DNA of 64,000 bases from an uncultured Ruminococcus sp. GTDB lineage: Bacteria; Bacillota; Clostridia; Oscillospirales; Ruminococcaceae. The stretch's first letter is position 1, and each line of letters begins with the position of its first letter. The position numbers were made by a program, and so were the translations under genes. The DNA lies in NCBI GenBank assembly GCA_934435205.1, contig CAKSAK010000004.1:124001-188000 (forward strand), given 5' to 3'. Positions 1 through 9,264 of the stretch are shown here, in pieces. The notes beneath the pieces were generated by a model. The model was given only the letters and a program-made list of their open reading frames with translations. It was not told the DNA's origin and did no database searches.

Positions 1-1137
1 CATAACGTCAGACAGCACAGAGTTTGCAGAACGCATTGCAACGTCATATTTGCGGTAAAGCTTGCGCTGGCTTTTGTAAAATTGGTGCTGAACTATCTCG
101 ATGACCGAGATAGTGAGGATTATACCAAGTGACAGAAGCGGCGAAATTGTGAGCATTATCACCGCAATACCCACTATCTTTACCACGTTTGTAAGTCCAT
201 ATGGCACTATATCCGTGAAAAACCAGTAGATGTTCTGACTATCTCTGTCGACCCTCGACATAAGCGAGCCAGTCTGTTTGCTTGTGAAAAAGTCAAGTGA
301 AAGCCGCTGCATTGATGAGAATATCTTCACCCTAAGCCGGTGCGTGACAACAGGCACGACCTTTGACGTGATAATGCCTGAAATGATACGCATTATCATG
401 CCTGCAATGTTTATGCCCACGATGAGCATTACTATCATGAGTATCTTGCCATAGTATTTTCCGTTTTCCGCAAGCACATCATCATAGAGCATCTGAGAGC
501 CGAATATCGGCGAAAGCACTGCGAAAACGTTGCTTAAAACTATGGTGAGCAGTATGAGAAATACCGCCCCCTTAAATTCACCGAACATAGAAAGCAGGCG
601 TTTGAACACCGAGCGTCTGTCTACACATCTCGGACAGACAGGGCGGTTAGGGTCAGGATAAGGCTCACCGCAGGTAGGGCAGTGGGTCTTTACTCCCTCC
701 AGCAGGCGGTCGTCGATAGGTTCGTTCTTGGCTGTGCAGTTCACACGCTGGCTGAATTTCTCGAATTTGTCAGCAAAGCCAAGTGAGAACCTCGCTATAG
801 GGAACTCCTTGTCTGACTTGTCCTTTATCATAAGTCTTGCGGAATTTGCATAGCGGTCAACATACATTTCTTCAATGCTGTCTATGTGGTATTCATCATA
901 GCCTGATACTGTGAAGCTTACGAGATTTTTTCTCTTCTGCCCACGCTTCATTTTTCCGTATTCCTCATAGCCACGGAGTATGCAAAGGGTGTCTTTGGTG
1001 AAAGTTATGTATACGTCCACATATCCGCCCTCACCGTCAAGGTCAGCTTTTACGCAGTAAAGCAGCTCGTCGGTCATAACTCCACGCTTTAGCAGTTCGT
1101 TTTCTGCAAGCTGTGGCAAAACGTCAAAAAACTTCAT
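1..1137 (-). CDS. ABC exporter (permease-ATPase), N-terminal 379 residues, with zinc-ribbon extension
   Basis: Incomplete at the window edge: the reading frame is open through base 1, so the ATPase domain is not visible. Residues 1-150 form a soluble region I cannot assign (a PH-like or transporter-associated domain is possible). A CxxC...CxxC zinc ribbon follows at C153/C156/C168/C171. From about residue 185 there are hydrophobic segments and motifs typical of ABC exporter transmembrane domains (LSLDFFTSKQTGSLMSRVDRD). The start is set by AAGGAGGG 6 bases before the ATG. Half-transporters of this kind are usually homodimeric exporters of peptides, lipids or drugs; the substrate is unknown. 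A 38-codon peptide gene lies just upstream on the same strand but is separated by a terminator, so any link is inference. Confidence 0.85.
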   Translation of the reverse strand, partial: MKFFDVLPQLAENELLKRGVMTDELLYCVKADLDGEGGYVDVYITFTKDTLCILRGYEEYGKMKRGQKRKNLVSFTVSGYDEYHIDSIEEMYVDRYANSARLMIKDKSDKEFPIARFSLGFADKFEKFSQRVNCTAKNEPIDDRLLEGVKTHCPTCGEPYPDPNRPVCPRCVDRRSVFKRLLSMFGEFKGAVFLILLTIVLSNVFAVLSPIFGSQMLYDDVLAENGKYYGKILMIVMLIVGINIAGMIMRIISGIITSKVVPVVTHRLRVKIFSSMQRLSLDFFTSKQTGSLMSRVDRDSQNIYWFFTDIVPYGLTNVVKIVGIAVIMLTISPLLSLGIILTISVIEIVQHQFYKSQRKLYRKYDVAMRSANSVLSDVM

Positions 1138-1221
1138 GTATTCCCTCCTTTTCGGGATAAATTTCATATTCTTCCGATATAATTCTGTAAATTCGCATAA
1201 TGTAACTGCCTATAACAGGTC

Positions 1222-1256
1222 AAAAAAAAGACCTCTGATACCTGATATCAGAGGTC
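1222..1256 (-). terminator. Rho-independent terminator after the 38-codon gene
   Basis: An 11-bp perfect stem (1230-1240 with 1246-1256, loop of 5) is followed on the minus strand by eight T residues. It closes the short transcript starting near 1453 and separates it from the ABC exporter gene. Confidence 0.9.
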
Positions 1257-1302
1257 GCAATAGATCTGCAGTATAATATCCAGAAAGCTGATAAAAATCT
1301 CA

Positions 1303-1419
1303 TTAGCTTTTGGTAATAAGGGCAGGCAAAATGACATCTGAAAGGCATATTGAACTTACATTATTTGCAAGGTTTGTATTCTCGTTAGTCTTTAGAAGAT
1401 CAAAAAGAATATTTCTCAT
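1303..1419 (-). CDS. Unknown 38-residue peptide in a complete single-gene unit
   Basis: An unrecognised short ORF that ends in TAA and has every signal of a real gene. A strong ribosome site (GAAAGGTGG) lies 9 bases before the ATG, a TATAAT promoter element lies about 40 bases upstream, and a hairpin terminator starts 47 bases after the stop. The peptide starts MRNILFDLLK, has a polar Asn/Thr-rich middle, one Cys near residue 25 and a hydrophobic C-terminal third ending ALITKS. There is no double-glycine leader, no cysteine cluster and no obvious transmembrane helix. It could be a signal peptide precursor, a regulatory micropeptide, or the coding part of a dual-function small RNA. Function unknown. 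Confidence 0.6.
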   Translation of the reverse strand: MRNILFDLLKTNENTNLANNVSSICLSDVILPALITKS

Positions 1420-1459
1420 TTTACCCACCACCTTTCAGTTTATATTTATAGCGTTTATC

Positions 1460-1490
1460 ATTATACGAATTTTCGTGAAATATCACGCAA
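1460..1490 (-). promoter_or_regulatory. Promoter for the 38-codon gene
   Basis: On the minus strand a perfect -10 TATAAT (1460-1465) is preceded by TTGCGT (1485-1490) with a long 19-bp spacer. A second TATAAT lies at 1496-1501. The unit is independent of the upstream NSS gene. Confidence 0.55.
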
Positions 1491-1513
1491 AATTTATTAT
1501 ATAGCCAAATTTT

Positions 1514-3010
1514 CTATTTGTCAATAGGTTTTTCCAAAATTTTTTTACTTTTTGAGAAAGCCGCCCAGAATATCAGTACAAGAAGTATCACCGCAAAGCA
1601 CATCCAGCCAATAAGAACAGGCTTGCTTCTGTTTGAAAATGTGTCATAGTAGCCTTTAAGATAGATGAAGCATATAAGCGCAGGCACAACATATGTCATG
1701 TAACTGCGAAGCCAGTTAGGGATATGCTTGCCCTTGCCAGTGTTGGCTTCCTTGATGAAGTTCTCCCAGCCCCAGCCGTTTTTGCGAACGCAGAAAAGCA
1801 CTCCCACAAGAGAGCCAAGTGGCAGAAGATTCGATGATACCAAGAAGTCTTCAAGATCCATGATAGTCGAGCCTGCGCCCATAGGCTGGATATTTTTCAG
1901 CAGATTAAATCCAAACACAGCAGGCATTGTAAGCACAAGTATCATCACAAGGTTTACAATTAGTGATTTTTTTCTGCTCCAATCCCACAGCTCAACTGAC
2001 ATTGTGATAATGTTCTCAAATACTGCGATAACAGTGGAAAGAGCCGCAAATGACATGAAGATGAAGAAGAATATTCCCCACAAGCGGCTTGAAGCCATGT
2101 GGTGAAAAACGTTAGGCAGAGTGATGAAAAGCAGTGACGGACCTGAGTCAGGCTCGATGCCGTATGCAAAGCAGGCAGGGATTATGATAAGTCCTGCAAC
2201 GATAGCCACGGCAGTGTCAAGAACGATAACGTTCACAGACTCGCCTACAAGAGTGCGGTCCTTTTTCAGATAGCTTCCGAAGATCTCCATTGTGCCTATG
2301 CCTATGCTCAGTGTGAAAAACGCCTGAGTCATTGCGGCGAAAAGCACTGGTGTGAAGCCCTTTTCCTTAAATACGTCAAAGTCAGGAACAAGAAAGAATT
2401 TAAGCCCCTCAGAAGCACCTTTCAGCCTGATAGAGTTCACCGCCAGCACCACCATGAGCGCCATAAGCAGTATCATCATAAATTTTGTTACCTTTTCAAT
2501 GCCGTTTTGCAAGCCCAGTGCGCAAACACCGATACAAAGTACGATAACGATAGCCGAGAATATGAGCATTAGCCACGGGGAAGCCTGCATATCCTTAAAA
2601 GCCTCAGCCGTTGCGGCTGTGCTTGAAGCGTCCAACGAGCCTGTGGCGTACTTAAAAGCATAGTATAACATCCAGCCTGTGACCATTGTGTAAAACATCA
2701 TGAGCAGATAGTTTCCTGCAATGCTCGTGTATTTTGTGCAGTGATATCGGCTACCTGGCTTTTCAAGTCGGTTGAAAGCCTGAGAAAGGCTTCGGCTGCT
2801 TCCTCTGCCTATGGCAAATTCGCATATGAGTATTGGAAGCCCCAACAGCACAAGGCAGATAAGGTATAGGAACAGAAAAGCTCCGCCGCCGTTTTGTCCG
2901 CAAATGTATGGAAATTTCCACACGTTGCCAAGACCAATGGCACACCCTGCGGACACAAGTATAAATCCCAATCGGGATTGAAAGGTCGCTCTGTTTTTAT
3001 TTTCGTTCAT
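1514..3010 (-). CDS. Neurotransmitter:sodium symporter (NSS/SNF) family transporter
   Basis: A 498-residue membrane protein with the NSS N-terminal signature (FILVSAGCAIGLGNVWKFPY, about residues 16-35) that forms the Na+ and substrate site in LeuT-like proteins, followed by the NGGGAFLFLY segment and about 11-12 hydrophobic helices. Bacterial members import amino acids or related amines with sodium. The start has AGGAGA upstream. A consensus promoter (TTGACA, 17 bp, TATAAT) lies just upstream. The gene appears monocistronic, and no terminator is clear before the next promoter. The substrate cannot be read from sequence. Confidence 0.92.
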   Translation of the reverse strand: MNENKNRATFQSRLGFILVSAGCAIGLGNVWKFPYICGQNGGGAFLFLYLICLVLLGLPILICEFAIGRGSSRSLSQAFNRLEKPGSRYHCTKYTSIAGNYLLMMFYTMVTGWMLYYAFKYATGSLDASSTAATAEAFKDMQASPWLMLIFSAIVIVLCIGVCALGLQNGIEKVTKFMMILLMALMVVLAVNSIRLKGASEGLKFFLVPDFDVFKEKGFTPVLFAAMTQAFFTLSIGIGTMEIFGSYLKKDRTLVGESVNVIVLDTAVAIVAGLIIIPACFAYGIEPDSGPSLLFITLPNVFHHMASSRLWGIFFFIFMSFAALSTVIAVFENIITMSVELWDWSRKKSLIVNLVMILVLTMPAVFGFNLLKNIQPMGAGSTIMDLEDFLVSSNLLPLGSLVGVLFCVRKNGWGWENFIKEANTGKGKHIPNWLRSYMTYVVPALICFIYLKGYYDTFSNRSKPVLIGWMCFAVILLVLIFWAAFSKSKKILEKPIDK

Positions 3011-3046
3011 AAAAAACTCTCCTGTAAATTTAGTCGGACAAGCTTT

Positions 3047-3075
3047 ATTATATAGTATATCGTGACTTTTGTCAA
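3047..3075 (-). promoter_or_regulatory. Consensus sigma-A promoter for the NSS transporter
   Basis: Minus strand TTGACA (3070-3075), 17-bp spacer, TATAAT (3047-3052), a perfect match to the vegetative consensus about 35 bases before the start codon. Confidence 0.85.
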
Positions 3076-3201
3076 ATTTTCACAAGGTATCATATTACTA
3101 TGCTAAAACGTGTTAAAACAAGTCTTTCAAATACACAAAAGCGGAACGTCAAGGACGCTGTTCTCTACATATACTGCAAAATGTTTTGTGAAATTTTGCC
3201 G

Positions 3202-3227
3202 AAAATAAAAGCCCTCCCTTTGGCTTT
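3202..3227 (-). terminator. Probable terminator of the lac/gal operon
   Basis: On the minus strand the AAAGCC/GGCTTT stem (3208-3213 with 3222-3227) is followed by TTTATTTTC. It lies about 120 bases after the galK stop and is the first hairpin in that direction. Confidence 0.6.
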
Positions 3228-3285
3228 TGTAGTCAGTCAGAATGATTGGATTGTAGGAAAATTAATCATATTGGAGGATTACAAA

Positions 3286-3357
3286 ATGAAACAGCATTAT
3301 CTTGATGAAAGAACAGGTATCAGCTATACCCCATTATTTTTTTCTCCTATTATTTGA
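3286..3357 (+). pseudogene. Remnant of a TnpV-like transposon protein (first ~15 residues)
   Basis: A ribosome site (TTGGAGGATT) precedes an ATG encoding MKQHYLDERTGISYT, after which the frame runs into unrelated sequence and stops at residue 23. The first 15 residues resemble the start of TnpV proteins of Clostridia mobilizable elements, which continue with a GDYYLP-like motif that is missing here. The remnant is opposed to and overlaps the galK 3' end by 8 bases. I read it as the stump of a deleted element where the lactose module joined the chromosome. Family recall is from memory. Confidence 0.5.
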
Positions 3358-4624
3358 TTTCAATACCGCCAAACGGTCTGATTGTCATAATGTAGCACGA
3401 ATTTTGTCCAAATATTCTGTCCATTTCCGACCTATATGTATTGACAAGATCATTTGGCACAAATGCCTGAACAGTCCCTGCAAAACCACCTCCGTGAACT
3501 CTTACAGCACCATTGCCTTTTAATATTCGTTTTCCCGCCATAATTGCAAGTGGAATACCTTGTTCCGTTGGCTTTCTGCATGAGTATAAATTTTGCAGAT
3601 AGTTCATGGAGGAATCTCCCGATTCGTTTACAAGCGTGAGAAAATCCTCAAATCTGTTGTTTTTGAGAGCTTCCGTTTCTGCCTTTGCACGATAATTGTC
3701 ACCAAAAAAGTGAATTGCACGCAAGACAGCTCTGTCAGAAATCTTCCTTTTAATATCAGGAAGATTATTCCAGAATTGATTTTCATCAACTTCACGAAGA
3801 ACCTTTTTTCCGAAATATTCTGCAACTTCGTCCATTTCTGTACGAACGGCTACATAATCATCTGTCAAATCAGAATGATCTCCTTTGGTGTCTGTGATGA
3901 TCAATGCATAGCCTGTTTTTGAAAGGTCAAAATCAATTTTTTGGATACTTGGGTTTTGAATGTTTTGAAAATCAAGAAAAACAAATCCACCAACGGAGCA
4001 AACCATCTGATCCATCAATCCGCTTTTCTTCCCAAAATAAAAATTTTCTGCATATTGTCCGATTTTTGCGATTTCTACTGCACCGATCTGATTGTTATTG
4101 TAATAGCTGTCAATTGCCGTTGCGATCAATGTTTCAAATGCAGCAGAAGAAGAAATACCGCTTCCACCAAGTACATTTGAAGTTGTATACATATCAAATC
4201 CGGAAATTTCTACACCTAGATCCTTAAAGCGAGCTGCGATCCCTCTGACAATTTCAGAAGAACCTTTTTCACCGATATGAACATCCAAATCGTCCAGTGA
4301 AACTGCAAATTCATCGTATCCCTCTGATTTAATTCTGATGATGTTTTCATTATGAAATGCTACAACACCGATAACATCTAAGTCAACTGCTCCTGCAATG
4401 ACACAGCCATGTTGATGATCGGTATGATTACCGCCGATTTCTGTCCTACCCGGAGCAGAATAAACGTGTATATCATTTCTATTCGGATACAGTGCTGTGA
4501 ATTTCTCCACAGCACTCATATATCGTGATTTCTGACTTTCTATATCCTGTGGCTTATAAATGTTTGCGAATATATTATCAAATCCACCACAAGTAACATT
4601 GTCTTGAAAATCCTGTATTTTCAT
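3350..4624 (-). CDS. galK: Galactokinase
   Basis: A 424-residue GHMP-superfamily kinase that phosphorylates galactose at C1, the entry step of the Leloir pathway. Visible are the galactokinase signature (APGRTEIGGNHTDHQ, residues 57-71, here GRTEIGGN rather than GRVNLIGE), the ATP-binding glycine/serine loop (GGSGISSSAA, 153-162), a likely catalytic Asp in GLMDQ (D205), and the C-terminal GGGFAGT motif. The start has GAAAGGAAAAC upstream. It is the last gene of lacS-lacZ-galK, starting 15 bases after the lacZ stop. No galT or galE is in the window, so downstream steps must be encoded elsewhere. Confidence 0.93.
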   Translation of the reverse strand: MKIQDFQDNVTCGGFDNIFANIYKPQDIESQKSRYMSAVEKFTALYPNRNDIHVYSAPGRTEIGGNHTDHQHGCVIAGAVDLDVIGVVAFHNENIIRIKSEGYDEFAVSLDDLDVHIGEKGSSEIVRGIAARFKDLGVEISGFDMYTTSNVLGGSGISSSAAFETLIATAIDSYYNNNQIGAVEIAKIGQYAENFYFGKKSGLMDQMVCSVGGFVFLDFQNIQNPSIQKIDFDLSKTGYALIITDTKGDHSDLTDDYVAVRTEMDEVAEYFGKKVLREVDENQFWNNLPDIKRKISDRAVLRAIHFFGDNYRAKAETEALKNNRFEDFLTLVNESGDSSMNYLQNLYSCRKPTEQGIPLAIMAGKRILKGNGAVRVHGGGFAGTVQAFVPNDLVNTYRSEMDRIFGQNSCYIMTIRPFGGIEIK

Positions 4625-4639
4625 TGTTTTCCTTTCTTC

Positions 4640-7639
4640 TTACGATCTTAAGGGCATAATTACAAATTCCAATTTCATCGGCTGATCTGCATGGATTCTG
4701 TACTCCTCATGCACCGGTGCACCCCAGGAATCATCACCGCCGACACCCATTTGCTTTGCAGCGATTCTGACCCATGTGTAGCGAACACTTGGAAGTTCAT
4801 CCAGATGCATTGCATTTTCGAGTTCATAGGCACTGTATGGCAGTACGCTCATTTCAAACGGAGCAGATGCCTTTTGGAACGTCAGACCATGCTGCATATC
4901 ATCATGGACAGAGAGCGTTCTTACACCTGTACGGTTGCCGCATTCCTGCGGATTGAGATAACCGGAAAGATTTTCTTTTGCTGTAGATTTCCACGATCCC
5001 AGTCTTGCCCCTTTGCATCGGTCGCTGTAATTTTCATCAGGACCGAGTCCGTAATACTGGAAATTGCAAAGCTGTTTTTTCATCTTGAAGTCCAGTGCAA
5101 GAACTGGCATATCGGGCATTCCGCTTACTCCTGCATAATTCACACATACGCCCAGCTTTCCGTCAAAGTGTGCGGTATAGGTTATAGTAAACTCAAAAGT
5201 CGGAACACAGGCAGCCTGATATGTGAATGTGATTTTTAAGGCATCTTCCTGTTCCAGCCATGAAACGGTTTTATACTTTGCAAATTTACCTGCGGCATAC
5301 CACTGTGCAAGATTGTACGGCTCGGAAGCACCGGTGTCATTGTCCGTCATTGCTCTCCAGAAGCTGACCTTTGGCGTGCGTGTGATATATTCAAAATCAT
5401 TGAATTTCAGAGAACTGATGCCGCCCTCTTTTTTGTCGAACATCATAGAAAAGTTTTCTCCGTGAACGCCAATGATAACATCGCCGTATACGATCGTCGG
5501 TTTTTTCAATGTAGTTTCCGTAATTTGGTCATCTTTTACTTCAAACACTTCCTGAGCAAAGGCAATTTCGTGCTCTGCATCTGCCCATAATGTCTGATCT
5601 GCGGTAACAGCGGAAACATGGTAAACATATTCTCCTGCACTGTCTATTTTGTGAAGTGTCAGTTTCATTGTCTTGCTCTCTCCGGCAGGAACATTCAGAG
5701 AAAATGTATCGGATTTCAGAACAACGCCGTTCTTTTCCAATCGTACAACAAAGGACAAGTTGTTTGTATCTGCAAAGAGATTTCGATTTTCTACGGTAAG
5801 CATTCCGTTTTGAATAGACATTCTGATGTTGGAGTAAAGAGCCTTCATTTCCTGAACCTTTGGAGAATAGGTGCGATCGGCATAGATCACACCATTGGTG
5901 CAGAATCCGTAATCGCTTGGTCTGTCCTCAAAATCTCCGCCATAAGCCAGAACTGTTTTCCCGTCGTCATTTTTGGTTTCGATCGCCTGATCGATGTAGT
6001 CCCAGATGAAACCACCCTGATAAGCTTCATATTTGTCCTCAAGGTCCGTATAAAGGCTCAAACCGCCAAGAGAATTGCCCATAGCGTGCATATACTCACA
6101 ACTAATATACGGTCTGTCGCTGTTCTGTTTCAGGTATTCTTCCACTTCCTGCGGTTTTGCGTACATACGGCTTTCCATATCCGTGATAGAATCATACTGA
6201 TGATTCGGAACTCTTGTAACGCCCTCATAGTGCACCAGTCTTGTCGGGTCTGCACTTCTGAAATATTCCGACATTGCAGCAATATCTTCTCCGCAGTAGG
6301 ATTCGTTTCCGCAAGACCAGATGAGAACACTTGCGTGATTCTTGTCACGTTCATACATCGATTTCGCTCTGTCCAGTACAGCTTCTTTCCATTCCGGAAG
6401 TGAACCCGGTACATTCCAAGACGGATCTGTTGCACCAAGCTTCTGCCATGTACCGTGTGTTTCCAGATTAGTTTCATCAATCAGATAAATGCCGTATGCA
6501 TCACAAAGCTGATACCAAAGAGAATTGTTCGGATAATGACAGGTACGAACTGCATTGATATTGTTTTTCTTCATAAACTGAATGTCAAACAGCATATCTT
6601 CCTTTGTGATTGCTCTGCCTGTTTTCGCATCGAATTCGTGTCGATTGATACCCTTGAAAATGATACGTTTTCCGTTTAAGCACATGATTCCGTTTTTCAA
6701 TTCAAATCGGCGGAATCCGACTTTGGTTCTGCTGACCTCGATTTCATTTCCGTTTTCGTCTGTCAGAATCACTGTAAACGTGTAGAGATTCGGTATTTCA
6801 GCACTCCAAGGCTTGCTGTTTTCAATTGTCCAGTTTACGGATTCCTTTTCATTGGATTCTGCAATGACCGTTCCATTTTCATCTGTCAAGATCGATTTCA
6901 CAGAACACTTGCCCGCAATATCCAGCGTTGCAGAGAAGATACCGTTTGTACCGTCATAATCTGCAATCACTTTCATATCACGAACATGGGCAGACGGTGC
7001 CGCATAAAGGAATACGTTACGGAAAATGCCGGAGAATCTCCAGAAATCCTGATCTTCCAGCCAGCTTGCAGAACTTCTTTTGAATACTGCGACAGCAAGT
7101 TTGTTGCCCTTTTCACGGATATATGGTGTCAGTTCAAATTCAGACGGTGTAAAAGAATCCTCGCTGTAGCCGATAAATTCACCGTTCAGCCAGACATACA
7201 TAGCCGTTTCCACACCCTGAAAAGAAATGAATACACGCTTGTTTTTCAGAGCATCGTTCAAATCAAAATATCTGACGTAGCTGCCGACAGGGTTGTCCTT
7301 TTCAGAGATAAACGGCGGACGGAGATGCTCCTGTCCCTCCCAAGGATAAATGGTATTGACGTACTGCGGTTTGCCGTATCCCTGCAATTCCATGTGTCCC
7401 GGAACCTGAATGTTGTCAAAATTGTCAGTGCTGTCGCTTTCTTCATAGAACTTTTGCTGCCATTCAGACGGATTCTTTGCCCACGCAAATTTCCAGGTGC
7501 CGTTCAGATTCTGAATCAGAGAGGAATTGTCTGCATCGGCTTCCAAATGGTTCGCATAGATTCTGTGGTCGGAATGTGCTGCAATTCTGTTGACTGCAAA
7601 CACTTCCGGATTGGTCAGCCAGTCGAGTGTATATTTCAT
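4640..7639 (-). CDS. lacZ: Beta-galactosidase, GH2 LacZ type
   Basis: A 999-residue enzyme close to E. coli LacZ in length (1023). Order: sugar-binding jelly roll (about 50-215), immunoglobulin-like domain (215-325), TIM barrel (325-600), then C-terminal beta domains. The barrel shows GINRHEFD (330-337), the acid/base Glu in WSCGNES (E446) and the nucleophile in SCEYMHAMGNS (E515). There is no signal peptide, so it acts in the cytoplasm on lactose imported by the adjacent symporter. GGAGGG precedes the ATG. The gene starts 15 bases after the symporter stop, in one operon with galK. Codon use is poorer in ATA isoleucine than the flanking genes I read. Confidence 0.96.
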   Translation of the reverse strand: MKYTLDWLTNPEVFAVNRIAAHSDHRIYANHLEADADNSSLIQNLNGTWKFAWAKNPSEWQQKFYEESDSTDNFDNIQVPGHMELQGYGKPQYVNTIYPWEGQEHLRPPFISEKDNPVGSYVRYFDLNDALKNKRVFISFQGVETAMYVWLNGEFIGYSEDSFTPSEFELTPYIREKGNKLAVAVFKRSSASWLEDQDFWRFSGIFRNVFLYAAPSAHVRDMKVIADYDGTNGIFSATLDIAGKCSVKSILTDENGTVIAESNEKESVNWTIENSKPWSAEIPNLYTFTVILTDENGNEIEVSRTKVGFRRFELKNGIMCLNGKRIIFKGINRHEFDAKTGRAITKEDMLFDIQFMKKNNINAVRTCHYPNNSLWYQLCDAYGIYLIDETNLETHGTWQKLGATDPSWNVPGSLPEWKEAVLDRAKSMYERDKNHASVLIWSCGNESYCGEDIAAMSEYFRSADPTRLVHYEGVTRVPNHQYDSITDMESRMYAKPQEVEEYLKQNSDRPYISCEYMHAMGNSLGGLSLYTDLEDKYEAYQGGFIWDYIDQAIETKNDDGKTVLAYGGDFEDRPSDYGFCTNGVIYADRTYSPKVQEMKALYSNIRMSIQNGMLTVENRNLFADTNNLSFVVRLEKNGVVLKSDTFSLNVPAGESKTMKLTLHKIDSAGEYVYHVSAVTADQTLWADAEHEIAFAQEVFEVKDDQITETTLKKPTIVYGDVIIGVHGENFSMMFDKKEGGISSLKFNDFEYITRTPKVSFWRAMTDNDTGASEPYNLAQWYAAGKFAKYKTVSWLEQEDALKITFTYQAACVPTFEFTITYTAHFDGKLGVCVNYAGVSGMPDMPVLALDFKMKKQLCNFQYYGLGPDENYSDRCKGARLGSWKSTAKENLSGYLNPQECGNRTGVRTLSVHDDMQHGLTFQKASAPFEMSVLPYSAYELENAMHLDELPSVRYTWVRIAAKQMGVGGDDSWGAPVHEEYRIHADQPMKLEFVIMPLRS

Positions 7640-7654
7640 ATTGTTCCCTCCATT

Positions 7655-9052
7655 TTAGTTCTGTGATTCCATCACAACTTCATTTTCGGATATTCCAAGT
7701 TTTTCTTTGATTTCCGCATTTGCCTTTTCAACATTCATCTTAGAAAGAATAAATGTGATGATCAGATCCAGTGCAAACGGAACGATCAGATACATAATGT
7801 GAAGCATATTGATCGCAGAATCAGGCTGTACTGTCAAAGTACCCTTGAATCCGCTAAAGTCGAGCAAAAGACCGACAATTGCTGTTCCAAGTCCACCACC
7901 AATTTTTACACCAAGTGATGTGCAGGAGTACATGATTCCGTCAACGTGCTTGTGTTTGGTAAGCCAGCTATATTCAGAGCATGATGCGATGACTGCATTC
8001 ATATCACCTTGCCATGGACCTTGACCGAGTGCTGCAAGTGCTGTAAATGCAAGCATCAGCGGAATGTTCCCCATGTATCCGGCAACCGCTACCAGAAGTC
8101 TGCCAACTGTTGCTACCATGTAGCTATACTTGTTCAGCTTATACATGCCGTTCCATTTTTGTACGATGGTAGGAGTGAAGATCAATGCGATAATCAAAGG
8201 AATATTGATAAACCATGCAAACGTGCCGAACATATTCTCATTTGCGAGAACATATTTTGCATAGTATGTTCCAACACCGATCATCGCACCATAGAACTGC
8301 TGCAAAATGTAGGTTACTGTGATCATCACATAATATTTGTTGTGTACGAGAATCTTGAATGCTTCTCCAAAACTGTATTTGTTTTCTTCTGTTTTTGTTT
8401 CACTGTCTGCAAGTTCCTCATCAGAAAGTTCCTTTACAGAAAGAGCGGAAATTGTATTTACAATAAGACCGATAACCGCATAAATAATTGCGACTGTTCT
8501 CCAGCCATTTGCACCACCGCCCATTGCTTCAACAAATTGGAATGTAACAGCCTGAATCAGGAGGCTTGTTCCGAATGCGAAGATAAAGCGATAAGAACCC
8601 ATCTGAACTCTTTCCTTGCTGTTCTTTGTAACAAGAGCGGTCAGAGCAGAATATGCGATGTTGTTTGCTGTATAAAATACACTGTTAAGAAGTGTGTAGC
8701 AGATAAAGAACCATGCGTACTGAGCAAAATTATCCATGTTCATCGGGATCGCAAATACACCAACCAAGGTAATTGCACAGCCGATAAAACCATAAAGCAT
8801 CCACGGTTTTGCCTTGCCCATTTTCGTATGTGTCTTATCGATCAACGTACCAAAAATGATGTCTGTTATTCCATCAAAAATCTTCGATACAGCAATGAGA
8901 ACGCCAATAACACCTGCGTTTAATCCGATCGTGTCGGTAAGATAGATCATTACGAATGATGTCAGCAATGCATAGACAACGTTTCCTGCAACATCGCCGG
9001 AACCATAACCGACTTTGTTATACCACTTTAAGTATGTTTTTTCTTTGCTCAT
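7655..9052 (-). CDS. GPH-family sugar:cation symporter, probably lactose
   Basis: A 465-residue transporter of the glycoside-pentoside-hexuronide family (MelB/LacS type). The N-terminus (YNKVGYGSGDVAGN) is the family signature, followed by the loop FDGITDIIFGTLIDKTHTK and about 12 hydrophobic helices. No EIIA-like tail is present, unlike streptococcal LacS. The start at 9052 is set by AAAGGAGC; a longer in-frame start at 9136 would add 28 unrelated residues and has no ribosome site. It is the first gene of the lac operon, behind a roughly 200-base leader. Substrate (lactose or another beta-galactoside) is inferred from lacZ and galK next door. Confidence 0.88.
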   Translation of the reverse strand: MSKEKTYLKWYNKVGYGSGDVAGNVVYALLTSFVMIYLTDTIGLNAGVIGVLIAVSKIFDGITDIIFGTLIDKTHTKMGKAKPWMLYGFIGCAITLVGVFAIPMNMDNFAQYAWFFICYTLLNSVFYTANNIAYSALTALVTKNSKERVQMGSYRFIFAFGTSLLIQAVTFQFVEAMGGGANGWRTVAIIYAVIGLIVNTISALSVKELSDEELADSETKTEENKYSFGEAFKILVHNKYYVMITVTYILQQFYGAMIGVGTYYAKYVLANENMFGTFAWFINIPLIIALIFTPTIVQKWNGMYKLNKYSYMVATVGRLLVAVAGYMGNIPLMLAFTALAALGQGPWQGDMNAVIASCSEYSWLTKHKHVDGIMYSCTSLGVKIGGGLGTAIVGLLLDFSGFKGTLTVQPDSAINMLHIMYLIVPFALDLIITFILSKMNVEKANAEIKEKLGISENEVVMESQN

Positions 9053-9264
9053 AATAGAGCTCCTTTCATCGTTTGTATGCCCACATGGACAGAATTTTCC
9101 CATAATGAATGATACGAACTGCTTTTCATCTTGCAAAAACGAAATAATGCCATCGTCAGAATAGATGATTATTTTTTTGAGTATAAAGAATTTTTATTGA
9201 ATTCAACATGGAATTACAATGAAAGACGTCTTTTTTTTATTCTTTTCTCTCATTTCTTAACTCT

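Noticed and set aside
1310..1504. 64-codon plus-strand frame over the small peptide gene
   Set aside because: No ribosome site; opposes a gene with complete signals.
5618..6403. 261-codon plus-strand frame opposite lacZ
   Set aside because: No ribosome site, no promoter; an antisense shadow of a well-supported gene.
8009..8923. 304-codon plus-strand frame opposite the GPH symporter
   Set aside because: Cysteine-rich nonsense composition, no ribosome site, fully antisense to a clear transporter.
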